DNA of 64,000 nucleotides, from contig JBDVJO010000004.1 in the NCBI GenBank assembly GCA_039939375.1, positions 286,948 through 350,947 on the forward strand, in the 5' to 3' direction. Below the pieces are notes generated by a model, which saw only the letters and a program-made list of their open reading frames with translations, searched no databases and was not told where the DNA came from. This stretch comes from Paracrocinitomix sp039939375. Lineage in GTDB: Bacteria; Bacteroidota; Bacteroidia; Flavobacteriales_D; Crocinitomicaceae. Positions within the stretch are counted from its first letter, which is position 1. Each line of letters begins with the position of its first letter. Below, piece by piece: positions 43,346 through 51,246 of this stretch. Both the position numbers and the translations under genes were made by a program.

Positions 43346-44464
43346 ATGGAAGCATTAAAACCAATAAAATACTCACGAAAAATTGGAGCTGATTTCAACT
43401 CCACTCTAAACAAAAGGGTTCGAGCTTATTTTAAGGAAAATAATATATCCAAGCATGCGAACCTAAACATGAAGCTGAAAACCATATTTATGGTTTGCTT
43501 ATTTTTTATCCCTCTCGGATTTTTACTTTCAGGAACGGTTCAAGCCGTTTGGTTAGTAGGTGTTCTTTATGTCGCAATGGGACTTGGAACAGCAGGAATA
43601 GGATTATCGATAATGCATGATGCAAATCACGGCGCCTATTCTAAAAAAGAAAGCGTGAATAGATGGATCGGTAAAATCGTTAACATGGTTGGAGGCTATG
43701 CACCAACATGGAAAATCCAACACAATATTTTACATCACACATACACGAATGTTGAAGGCTATGATGAAGACATCTCTCCTCCTCCATTTTTACGATTTTC
43801 TCCTAACGCAGAACTCAAACCTATTCACAAATTCCAGCATCTTTACGCATGGTTTTTCTACGGTTTAATGACCTTTTCATGGATCACTGCAAAAGATTTT
43901 AAACAATTATACAGATACAAAGCCTTGGACTTAACGAAAACAGAGAACCCAAAATTTGGCGCTTTATTGGCTGAATTAATTTTCTTTAAAGTGCTTTACT
44001 ATGTACTAGTATTGGTCTTACCAATCCTACTAATAGATATCGCCTGGTATTGGTTTCCAATATTTTTATTCGCCTTACACTTTGTCGCAGGATCTATCCT
44101 AGCTTATGTATTTCAACCAGCTCACGTTGTTCCTGAAGTTGAATTTGTTGAAGCTGATGCAGATTTATCTATTCCAAACAATTTCGCTATCCACCAAATG
44201 CAAACAACTGCCAACTTTGCTCCTAAGAGCAGGATTCTATACTGGTTAGTAGGTGGATTGAATTACCAAGTGGAACACCATTTATTCCCTAATATTTGTC
44301 ACGTGCATTATAAGGGATTATCTAAGATTGTAAGGGAAACTGCTGAAGAATATGGCGTTCCTTACAATACACATGCTACTTTCTTCAGTGCCATTAAGTA
44401 TCACATGAAAATGTTGAAGGCTATTGGTAGAGGGGAAATTGAAGGTCGTTACCACGTAGGATAA
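43346..44464 (+). CDS. Membrane fatty acid desaturase (copy 2)
   Basis: 372 residues; aligns end to end with copy 1, by eye about three quarters identical. Same His boxes (HDANHG, HNILHH, QVEHHLFPNICH). Differences concentrate in the membrane segments and the loop after the first box (PTWKIQ versus ACWKIQ; SPPPFLRF versus QPPKFLRF), suggesting different chain-length or position preference. Separate promoters allow separate regulation, for example by temperature (inference). Confidence 0.9.
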   Translation: MEALKPIKYSRKIGADFNSTLNKRVRAYFKENNISKHANLNMKLKTIFMVCLFFIPLGFLLSGTVQAVWLVGVLYVAMGLGTAGIGLSIMHDANHGAYSKKESVNRWIGKIVNMVGGYAPTWKIQHNILHHTYTNVEGYDEDISPPPFLRFSPNAELKPIHKFQHLYAWFFYGLMTFSWITAKDFKQLYRYKALDLTKTENPKFGALLAELIFFKVLYYVLVLVLPILLIDIAWYWFPIFLFALHFVAGSILAYVFQPAHVVPEVEFVEADADLSIPNNFAIHQMQTTANFAPKSRILYWLVGGLNYQVEHHLFPNICHVHYKGLSKIVRETAEEYGVPYNTHATFFSAIKYHMKMLKAIGRGEIEGRYHVG

Positions 44465-44474
44465 ATCAAGCATC

Positions 44475-45038
44475 ATGAAAACTTCTGTTAAAGCGGGATT
44501 TATTTTTTCCCTGATTTGGATAATCATTAACATGATTGTCTACCTAGCTGGGTTTTCAATTGAATTTTTTAGACCTGGAATAATGGTCAACTTCTTTTTA
44601 TTAATGGCTTGTATTGCCGTTGGTTTATACGTTACTAAAAAAGAGAAGAACTATAAGAAAGGATTCTTCCTTGATGACTTCAAAACAGCCTTGCAGTGTG
44701 CTATTATTTATGCCTTAACTGTATCGGCTTTTGCTTACGCTTATCACGAATTTATTGATGATTCAATAAAAACATCAATGGCAGATGCGCGTATTGCAGA
44801 TTTGCATGAAAAAGTACCAAATGAAGAAGCTTTTCAAGAGTATCAAGCTCAAGACATCACCTGGAAAAATAAATCTTTTGATGATTTCATAGAAAACAAA
44901 GAAGATGAATTCAGATCAGTTTTTTCTAGCTTCTCGGTATTCGTTGGCCATTTAATGGGATTGACCTTTATGGGAGGATTGTTCGCTTTCGCAGTGACTT
45001 TGATTCTAAGAAAAGTAGTATTAAGAGAGCACACTTAG
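44475..45038 (+). CDS. DUF4199 membrane protein
   Basis: 187 residues with four membrane segments (about 7-24, 32-51, 72-92, 155-178) and a charged extracytoplasmic stretch (95-145). The N-terminal KAGFIFSLIWIIINMIVYLAG and VTKKEKNYKKGFFLDDFKTA are typical of DUF4199, a Bacteroidota family of unknown role. It follows the desaturase by 10 nt and is likely co-transcribed with it. Its stop overlaps that of mpl. Confidence 0.8.
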   Translation: MKTSVKAGFIFSLIWIIINMIVYLAGFSIEFFRPGIMVNFFLLMACIAVGLYVTKKEKNYKKGFFLDDFKTALQCAIIYALTVSAFAYAYHEFIDDSIKTSMADARIADLHEKVPNEEAFQEYQAQDITWKNKSFDDFIENKEDEFRSVFSSFSVFVGHLMGLTFMGGLFAFAVTLILRKVVLREHT

Positions 45039-46390
45039 TGTATCAACTCTTTGGCAAAGGCATCCAAATCAACTCCGTGAAAATTTCCCGAACTCATTAA
45101 GAGTAAATTGCTGTTTTCCCAATTTTTAGCACGCAATAAAGCGGTTATTTTATCTGAATCAGTAAATACGGTAACATTTTTTGTAGCGAAGGCTTGGGCT
45201 ACTTGCTGGGGAGTTATGGGTTCCAGTTTTTTATGCGCCACCACATCCGGACTAAAATAAACGATTGCCTCATCTGCATCTTTCATGCAATTCTCATAAT
45301 GAGGTAAAAACTCTTTTTTCAAAGACGAAAAGGTATGCAGCTCCATGCAAGCGATTAATTTTCTGTCTGGATACTGTTCCTTGACCGCAGCCACTGTTGC
45401 CTTTAATTTTGACGGCGAATGCGCAAAGTCTTTATACGCTACCGAACTCTTATTTTCTGCTATCCGCTCTAAGCGTTTTGCCGCACCTGAAAATGAAGCT
45501 ATCGCTTGGTAAAAATCTTCATCAGACACCCCAATTTCGTTCAACATTAATTTAGCAGACATTAAGTTCTGTAAATTATGTGCTCCAAAAATTTGAAGCG
45601 GATATTCTTTTCCTTGTGAAATCACAAAAGTACTTCCATTCCTTACGACATATTCAGGCGTGGAATAAGGAATTGCCTTGATATCCGACCTTAAAGAGGG
45701 AAGTAAAGACAAGATGGCTTCATCCTTGTCAAAATAGACAAAGCTTCCTCCTTCTTCAAATTTGTTCGTGTAAATCTTAAATTGCTCAACATAATTCTCC
45801 CAAGTAGGAAATACATTGATATGATCCCAAGCAATTCCTGAAATGCATCCAATATGTGGTGCATACCAATGAAATTTTGGTCGTCTATCTATGGGAGAAG
45901 ATAAATACTCGTCTCCTTCTATTACAATAATTGGCGCATCTGATAGTTGGACCATACAATCAAATCCATCCAACAATGCACCCACTAAATAATCTGTTTG
46001 GATATTTAAATGATCCATCACATGCAGCAACATAGAAGTTATGGTAGTTTTACCATGACTCCCGCCTACTACAATTCGCTTTTTGTCTTTTGTTTGAGCA
46101 TAAATAAATTCTGGATACGAATAAATTTTTAATCCCATTTCCTGAGCCTTCAGCAATTCGGGATTATCCTTTCTCGCATGCATTCCTAAAATTATCGCAT
46201 CTAAATCAGCAGTAATTAAACTTGGATCCCAACCTATCTTTTTAGGCAAAATTCCTTCTTTTTCTAATCTACTTTTGGAGGGTTCAAATATCTCATCATC
46301 AGACCCAGTTACTTGATAACCTTTTCTGCTCAAAGCCATTGCCAAATTGTGCATGGCACTTCCCCCAATTGCGATAAAATGTACGTTCAT
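45035..46390 (-). CDS. mpl: UDP-N-acetylmuramate:L-alanyl-gamma-D-glutamyl-meso-diaminopimelate ligase
   Basis: Peptidoglycan recycling: re-attaches the scavenged tripeptide to UDP-MurNAc. 451 residues of the Mur ligase fold: an N-terminal Rossmann-like FIAIGGSAMHNLAMAL, the ATP loop VVGGSHGKTTITSML, the EGDEYLSSPIDRRPKF segment, and the C-terminal domain FAHSPSKLKATVAAVKE. SAMHNLA in place of the MurC sequence GxGMSGIA fits Mpl rather than MurC. Confidence 0.93.
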   Translation of the reverse strand: MNVHFIAIGGSAMHNLAMALSRKGYQVTGSDDEIFEPSKSRLEKEGILPKKIGWDPSLITADLDAIILGMHARKDNPELLKAQEMGLKIYSYPEFIYAQTKDKKRIVVGGSHGKTTITSMLLHVMDHLNIQTDYLVGALLDGFDCMVQLSDAPIIVIEGDEYLSSPIDRRPKFHWYAPHIGCISGIAWDHINVFPTWENYVEQFKIYTNKFEEGGSFVYFDKDEAILSLLPSLRSDIKAIPYSTPEYVVRNGSTFVISQGKEYPLQIFGAHNLQNLMSAKLMLNEIGVSDEDFYQAIASFSGAAKRLERIAENKSSVAYKDFAHSPSKLKATVAAVKEQYPDRKLIACMELHTFSSLKKEFLPHYENCMKDADEAIVYFSPDVVAHKKLEPITPQQVAQAFATKNVTVFTDSDKITALLRAKNWENSNLLLMSSGNFHGVDLDAFAKELIH

Positions 46391-46546
46391 ACTATAAAGT
46401 TGAGAATTTTTAAGAGCTGATTTATTGATGTGATGTTAGAATTATTCACAGAGGGCTGTGTTTTTCGCATTCTGAAACACTTATGACCGAAATAATTCAA
46501 TCATAAAAATGACTATTTTAGAAGCTCAATTAAAACAAACTCATAA

Positions 46547-47398
46547 ATGAACTTATATCCAATTGAAACTGGGAACTTCAAATTAGACGGTGGAGCCATG
46601 TTCGGAGTCGTTCCGAAATCAATTTGGCAAAGAACCAACCCAGCCGATTCAAACAACATGTGCTCTTGGAGTATGCGTTGCCTTTTAATTGAAGATGGCG
46701 ACCGATTAATGCTAATAGATACTGGAATTGGAGACAAACAATCAGAGAAATTTTTTTCATATTATTTTCTATTTGGAGAGGGAAGTTTAAAATCTGGAAT
46801 AGAAAAAGCGGGATTTTCAATTGATGATGTAACTGACGTTTTTCTAACACATTTACACTTTGATCACTGCGGCGGGGCTATTACACGTATTGGCGACAAT
46901 GCTTATGCACCGGTTTTCAAAAATGCAACGTATTGGAGCAATGAACGACATTGGAAATGGGCAACAGAACCAAACCAACGAGAAAAAGCATCTTTCTTAT
47001 CAGAGAATATCCTGCCAATTCAAGAGTCAGGACGTTTGAAGTATATTAACCGTGATGGAAGTTTAACCAAAAATGTTTTCCCCGATATAGATGTCATGTT
47101 TGTAGATGGACATACCGATTCTCAGCAACTTCCAATTATCAATTATAAAGGAAAAAAAATTGTGTTTATGGCCGATTTATTGCCGTCTGTAGGACACATT
47201 CCTTTAGCTTATGTGATGGGCTATGACACGCGTCCTTTAATCACTTTAGGCGAAAAAGATGCTTTTTTGAGAAAGGCAGTTGAGGAAGAATACATTTTAT
47301 TTTTAGAACATGATCATGCTAATGAATGTTGCACCCTAAAACAAACGGACAGAGGCGTTCGATTAGATAAAACGTTTAGTCTCAAAGAAATTTTATAA
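46547..47398 (+). CDS. MBL-fold metallo-hydrolase
   Basis: 283 residues, cytoplasmic. Zinc ligands in THLHFDHCGG (HxHxDH, about 104-109), a further His in VDGHTDSQQ and the C-terminal EHDHANECC. N-terminal MNLYPIETGNFKLDGGAMFG followed by a VPKSIWQRT segment resembles the lactonase-like or ribonuclease-unrelated MBL hydrolases often annotated only by fold. Substrate unknown. The 156 nt before it contain nothing recognisable. Confidence 0.88.
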   Translation: MNLYPIETGNFKLDGGAMFGVVPKSIWQRTNPADSNNMCSWSMRCLLIEDGDRLMLIDTGIGDKQSEKFFSYYFLFGEGSLKSGIEKAGFSIDDVTDVFLTHLHFDHCGGAITRIGDNAYAPVFKNATYWSNERHWKWATEPNQREKASFLSENILPIQESGRLKYINRDGSLTKNVFPDIDVMFVDGHTDSQQLPIINYKGKKIVFMADLLPSVGHIPLAYVMGYDTRPLITLGEKDAFLRKAVEEEYILFLEHDHANECCTLKQTDRGVRLDKTFSLKEIL

Positions 47399-47454
47399 AA
47401 AATCAACCATCTAAAGACAGAATTCCTTATTTTGTAGAACCAACTTATTGACCT

Positions 47455-49194
47455 ATGAACAAGTATATCATTGAAATTTTAAAAATTCAGTCGTCCGTTA
47501 TATTGCCAGCATTTGGCTCTTTGATGGTCTCAAATTCTAAAACTGGAAAGGTTGTTTTTAACCCACATTTAAAATTTAATGATGGTGCTTTGGCCAAATT
47601 TATAAGTGAAAAGGAAGGAATAGATGCACAAGAAGCGCAGAACCAAGTAGCGAAATTCGTACGTGAGATTGAAGCAGAATTAGGTAAAGGAAATTCATAC
47701 GACATGTTTGAGTTTGGGAGCTTCAAAAAAACTGGAGACGGTGATGTCACTTTTGAAATGGAGCCAAAAGGAGCCGTAACCGTAAGTGATGAAAAACCTG
47801 CTGAAGCTAAAAAAGTAACTCCAAAGGCTGCGCCAGCAAAAGAAGAAGTTAAAAAAGAAGAAACTGTTCTAGATAAAAAAGCTGAAAAAGCCAAAGCTAA
47901 AGCAGATAAAGCAGAAGAAAAGGCGGCTGCTAAAGCTAAAGTAGAGGCAGACAAAGTTGCAGCTAAAGCAAAAGCAGAAGCGGATAAAGCGAAGGCTGAA
48001 GCTGACAAAAAAGCGGCAGCAGCAAAGGTTGAAGCAGATAAAAAAGCGGCACAACTAGCCAAAAAAGCTGAAGAAGAAAAGAAAAAGGCTGAAACTGCTG
48101 CAAAGGATATTGCAGACAAAGCTGAAGCAGAAAAAAATAAATTCACTCCAGCAGATAAAAAAGCAGAAGCTGCCAGTGACAAAAAAAGTGCGATTGAACG
48201 CGCCGTTGGCGATCCTAAAAAAGCAGCTGACATAAAGAAACCTGAAATCGTATCAGGAACGAAGAAAGAAAATCCACAAGAAAAAAACGAGTTCAAACCT
48301 TCTGACGAGAAAAAAGAAATTGGTGGGTCTAAAGCGGCAGCTGCGGCATTAGCAGCCGCTGGAAAAGCAGATCAAACCAAAAAAGAAGCTCCGAAAAAAG
48401 AAGAAAGTAAAGCTACTACGGTAACTACTGGAGCTGCCACTGCGGCGAAAGAAACAACAGATAAAGCGAAAGAGGCCGGAGATAAAAGCATGGCTTCGTT
48501 GAAAGATAAATACAAGAAATCGAATAAACCGGCGGCAAAAGAAAAGCCTGCTAAGAAATCCAAAGCTACAAAAGAGAAAGGTGAAAAGAAAAAACGTAAA
48601 AAGTGGCCATTGTTAATCCTACTTTTATTGTTAATAGGTGGAGGAACGGCAGGATACTTTTTTAAAGATCAAATCATGCATTTTATTAATGGTGACGGAA
48701 CCGAAGTTGCCGATAATGAGCATGGAGATGATAATGGTGAAGGTCACGGAGAAGGAAATGGAGATGAGCACGGAGATGGAACAGAAGGTGGTCATGGAGA
48801 TTCAGAAGATGAAGGGCACAGTGGCGAAGGAGAAGGCTCTGAAATGGCGGACAGTGGTTTTGATGAAGGGTCAGACGAAACAATTGACGAAACAAATACC
48901 GACTTAGAAGTTGCTGATGAAGTCGTTGAAGAACCAATTGAAGAAACACCTGTTGTAAACAATACTTCTTCTGGAGGTAATTTTCACGTGATTGGAAATG
49001 CTTTTTCAGAATCAGGAAATGCAGATGCTTATGTGGCTGCAATGAAAAGTAAAGGCTATGGATCAGCTAAAGTATTAGGGAGGTTTGACGGATTATACAT
49101 GGTATCTATCCAACAACATAGCTCTCAATCAGCTGCGAACTCTGGTGCGTCTTCAGCAGGTGATGGTGCTTGGGTATTTAAATGGCCTAAATAG
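47455..49194 (+). CDS. HU-like (CCDC81 type) domain - coiled coil - TM - SPOR domain protein
   Basis: 579 residues. In order: a bacterial HU-CCDC81-type domain (about 1-100; LPAFGSLMVSN, GNSYDMFEFGSFKKTGDG); an Ala/Lys/Glu/Asp-rich coiled coil (about 120-225) built on AKAEADKAK-like units; a basic low-complexity region; one membrane helix (about 384-405, WPLLILLLLLIGGGTAGYFF); a His/Gly/Glu/Asp-rich extracytoplasmic linker; and a C-terminal SPOR domain (about 508-579) that binds denuded peptidoglycan at division sites. The SPOR end implies a cell-division or envelope role, with the HU-like end in the cytoplasm. Confidence 0.85.
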   Translation: MNKYIIEILKIQSSVILPAFGSLMVSNSKTGKVVFNPHLKFNDGALAKFISEKEGIDAQEAQNQVAKFVREIEAELGKGNSYDMFEFGSFKKTGDGDVTFEMEPKGAVTVSDEKPAEAKKVTPKAAPAKEEVKKEETVLDKKAEKAKAKADKAEEKAAAKAKVEADKVAAKAKAEADKAKAEADKKAAAAKVEADKKAAQLAKKAEEEKKKAETAAKDIADKAEAEKNKFTPADKKAEAASDKKSAIERAVGDPKKAADIKKPEIVSGTKKENPQEKNEFKPSDEKKEIGGSKAAAAALAAAGKADQTKKEAPKKEESKATTVTTGAATAAKETTDKAKEAGDKSMASLKDKYKKSNKPAAKEKPAKKSKATKEKGEKKKRKKWPLLILLLLLIGGGTAGYFFKDQIMHFINGDGTEVADNEHGDDNGEGHGEGNGDEHGDGTEGGHGDSEDEGHSGEGEGSEMADSGFDEGSDETIDETNTDLEVADEVVEEPIEETPVVNNTSSGGNFHVIGNAFSESGNADAYVAAMKSKGYGSAKVLGRFDGLYMVSIQQHSSQSAANSGASSAGDGAWVFKWPK

Positions 49195-49201
49195 TATTTT
49201 C

Positions 49202-49681
49202 TCAAGGCTCATAAGACACGTAAAATACGCCTTTGAAATAAACCTTATTCTTTTCAACGAGTGTAAAAGAACTAGCTGTGGCTCCGTAAATAAAGAATTC
49301 GCCTAACAGCAATTTTTTATGTCCAGGAGAAGCTAGCCATTTCTGAATCATTAAGTCAGCTAGGTCTTGATAAGTTATTGATACGTTGTCAAATTCAAGA
49401 GATACTATGCACTGTCCTTTTCGCATACTCAAGTAATACATCTCTTGCTTAGTAGACATACCGACCGCATGCTCTTTCGCAGTGCTCATCATATCATCAG
49501 ACCAAAACAACTTCGCCAAATTATTTTGAAATCGCTTTTCAATTACCGAATTGAATACCAGTGTATCTAAGAATTCTGAATGAAAGTTTTGCACATCTAC
49601 TGTATCAGTAGAAACCTGAGCCTGAGCTGAATTGCTCACAAGACATCCAGTCAAAAATATGAAGAAAAACAAAATTCGCAT
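49202..49681 (-). CDS. Secreted CAP-domain (SCP/PR1)-like protein
   Basis: 159 residues with a signal peptide (about 1-21). The pattern FWSDDMMSTAKEHAVGMSTK, IQKWLASPGHKKLLLGE, then FIYGATASS and KGVFYVSYEP follows the CAP fold (alpha-beta-alpha sandwich; the usual HxxxMxxxG..H). It is short and several canonical His residues are missing, so it may be divergent. The gene converges on the HU-SPOR gene with 7 nt between stops. Confidence 0.6.
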   Translation of the reverse strand: MRILFFFIFLTGCLVSNSAQAQVSTDTVDVQNFHSEFLDTLVFNSVIEKRFQNNLAKLFWSDDMMSTAKEHAVGMSTKQEMYYLSMRKGQCIVSLEFDNVSITYQDLADLMIQKWLASPGHKKLLLGEFFIYGATASSFTLVEKNKVYFKGVFYVSYEP

Positions 49682-49709
49682 CTGACCGAAAAATACAACT
49701 ATTTATTTA

Positions 49710-50243
49710 TCAGTTCAACTTTAAAGAGTCAAAAAGCTTATTATAATCAGCCTTAATCTTTTTGTTTTTAAAGTTTTTCTTGGATGCAGTCAATCCTACT
49801 TCAAAGTAATAACCGGCATGTTCAAATAAGTAAATCTTCCAGTTTGAATTTTGCTTCACGAAAGGAATTCGGGCAGCACCAATAATCTTTATCACCTTCA
49901 CTCCGCCTATTTCAATAATTTCTTCAGACAAAATTTCAGTGTTTGTCATTTCACGTCTTTTCATCAACTTTCTTCCATACGCAAAAGACATTTTATCCAA
50001 GTTACCGTCAAACTTTGCGTCTTCAACTACAATTGAAAAAGCAACAGCCAATTTTGGTTTATTCGTTATTGCTGCTGAGTACATCAAACTGATGACATCT
50101 CGCTCGTCTGTGGCTTTTTCATTCACCTCCCAGGCATCATCATATGAGATACTCAATTTATATTTTTCTGACTTAAAAGTCGTTTGAGCAATACCAGCAG
50201 AAGCGGCTAGAATTATGGCACATCCAAGAATATACTTTTTCAT
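49710..50243 (-). CDS. Secreted protein of unknown function (PsbP/DcrB-like fold possible)
   Basis: 177 residues with a signal peptide (MKKYILGCAIILAASAGIAQ). The mature part begins with FKSEKYKLSISYDDAWEVNE, a start often seen in PsbP/DcrB/Mog1-like alpha-beta proteins, followed by mixed strands. No catalytic residue can be named. It lies 28 nt upstream (in transcription) of the CAP-like gene and may be co-transcribed. Confidence 0.55.
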   Translation of the reverse strand: MKKYILGCAIILAASAGIAQTTFKSEKYKLSISYDDAWEVNEKATDERDVISLMYSAAITNKPKLAVAFSIVVEDAKFDGNLDKMSFAYGRKLMKRREMTNTEILSEEIIEIGGVKVIKIIGAARIPFVKQNSNWKIYLFEHAGYYFEVGLTASKKNFKNKKIKADYNKLFDSLKLN

Positions 50244-50276
50244 TTATCAATTTTAGGTTTGAATAAAAATAACCAT

Positions 50277-51116
50277 TTATTCAATAACTCTAACCGGAAG
50301 CACTAAAAGAGAAGTCAATCTTGATGACCCTGTCACCGTTCCGTTTGACATATTCACGACCTTAGAATACTGATTACTTGAACCAAAATTGGCGGTTGAA
50401 GTCCACGCAAGTCCTGACGGAATATTCCCAATTCCTTGAGTCACTAATCCTGAATATATTAACTCTGCCTCTTCTGAAGAAGGTAAAAACCAATCATCAT
50501 AGCCATTATAAGAATAGGTATCACACATTTCTGCAGCATCTGCATCCGAAACATAATTTAAAATAATATTCGTATTCGTTTGACCATATCCATAGTCTGA
50601 ATAGGTACTTGGCACTGTAACTCCATATCCGCCCCAAGCTGCATACCAATTCAAATTCATGACTTCCATTCCTCCTCCTTCACCGTCTGAGTAAAAAACT
50701 ATACCTCCAGCAGGACCTGTATCACCAATGTTATTTGGAGCTTTCGGAATCTCAAATTGGAATTCTTTTTCAGTATAATAATAGTTATTATCCACCAGCG
50801 CAAATGGCTTAAACGTATAAACAACTCCATCATCTAAATCGCCTATTTCAGCAGAATAACTACCATCAGCAACATCAAGCGGGTCAATAAAAAGGTTTTG
50901 TCCTGTCCACGAATAAACTTGATCTGAAGTGGTATAGGTAAACCCCAATCTTGGATTGTCAATTGAATTCGTTAAATAACCTGACACCTGAACGGCTGCA
51001 GAGTCATTTCCAACTTGTTGAATAGACATCTCTGCGACATACTCTTTAAATCGGTCTTTATGACAAGACATTAATGAGGCACAAATTACGAGAGCGGATA
51101 AGCATACTTTTTTCAT
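50277..51116 (-). CDS. Lipoprotein with fibronectin-like and DUF1566 (Lcl C-terminal-like) domains
   Basis: 279 residues. Lipobox LMSC (Cys 18). The first half (about 20-125) is a beta-sandwich-like region with YTFKPFALVDNNYYY, as in Fn3-like domains that describe conditions before and after; the second half has the DUF1566 motifs GDTGPAGGIVFYSDGEGGG and YNGYDDWFLPSSEEAELIY. Such proteins are surface lipoproteins in Bacteroidota; ligand unknown. Confidence 0.72.
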   Translation of the reverse strand: MKKVCLSALVICASLMSCHKDRFKEYVAEMSIQQVGNDSAAVQVSGYLTNSIDNPRLGFTYTTSDQVYSWTGQNLFIDPLDVADGSYSAEIGDLDDGVVYTFKPFALVDNNYYYTEKEFQFEIPKAPNNIGDTGPAGGIVFYSDGEGGGMEVMNLNWYAAWGGYGVTVPSTYSDYGYGQTNTNIILNYVSDADAAEMCDTYSYNGYDDWFLPSSEEAELIYSGLVTQGIGNIPSGLAWTSTANFGSSNQYSKVVNMSNGTVTGSSRLTSLLVLPVRVIE

Positions 51117-51200
51117 CTTGAATTGTTTTTGTTTTACAGTTCAAAACTACTTTGAAGTCCCCTGATTTCCTTATTGCATTTCGCAAGTAAAGAATTGCTT

Positions 51201-51239
51201 TTGCGATAATCGCAAAAAAAAGCCTGTACTAAACAGGCT
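51201..51239 (-). terminator. Intrinsic terminator after the ABC exporter, plus an adjacent inverted repeat
   Basis: Stem 51221-51227 with 51233-51239 (AGCCTGT/ACAGGCT), read on the minus strand with eight U after it (51220-51213). Directly beyond is a perfect inverted repeat TTGCGAT-A-ATCGCAA (51201-51215), which shares some of the A-tract; it may form a second hairpin or a control site for the lipoprotein gene starting at 51116. Confidence 0.75.
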
Positions 51240-51246
51240 TTACACT

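Noticed and set aside
45035..46390. MurC (UDP-MurNAc--L-alanine ligase)
   Set aside because: N-terminal and ATP-loop sequences match Mpl better, and no other cell-wall synthesis genes adjoin it.
47487..48296. 269-residue reverse-strand reading frame in the HU-SPOR gene
   Set aside because: Ser/Ala/Phe-rich composition is the mirror of the Ala/Lys/Glu repeats on the real strand; no domain or start signals.
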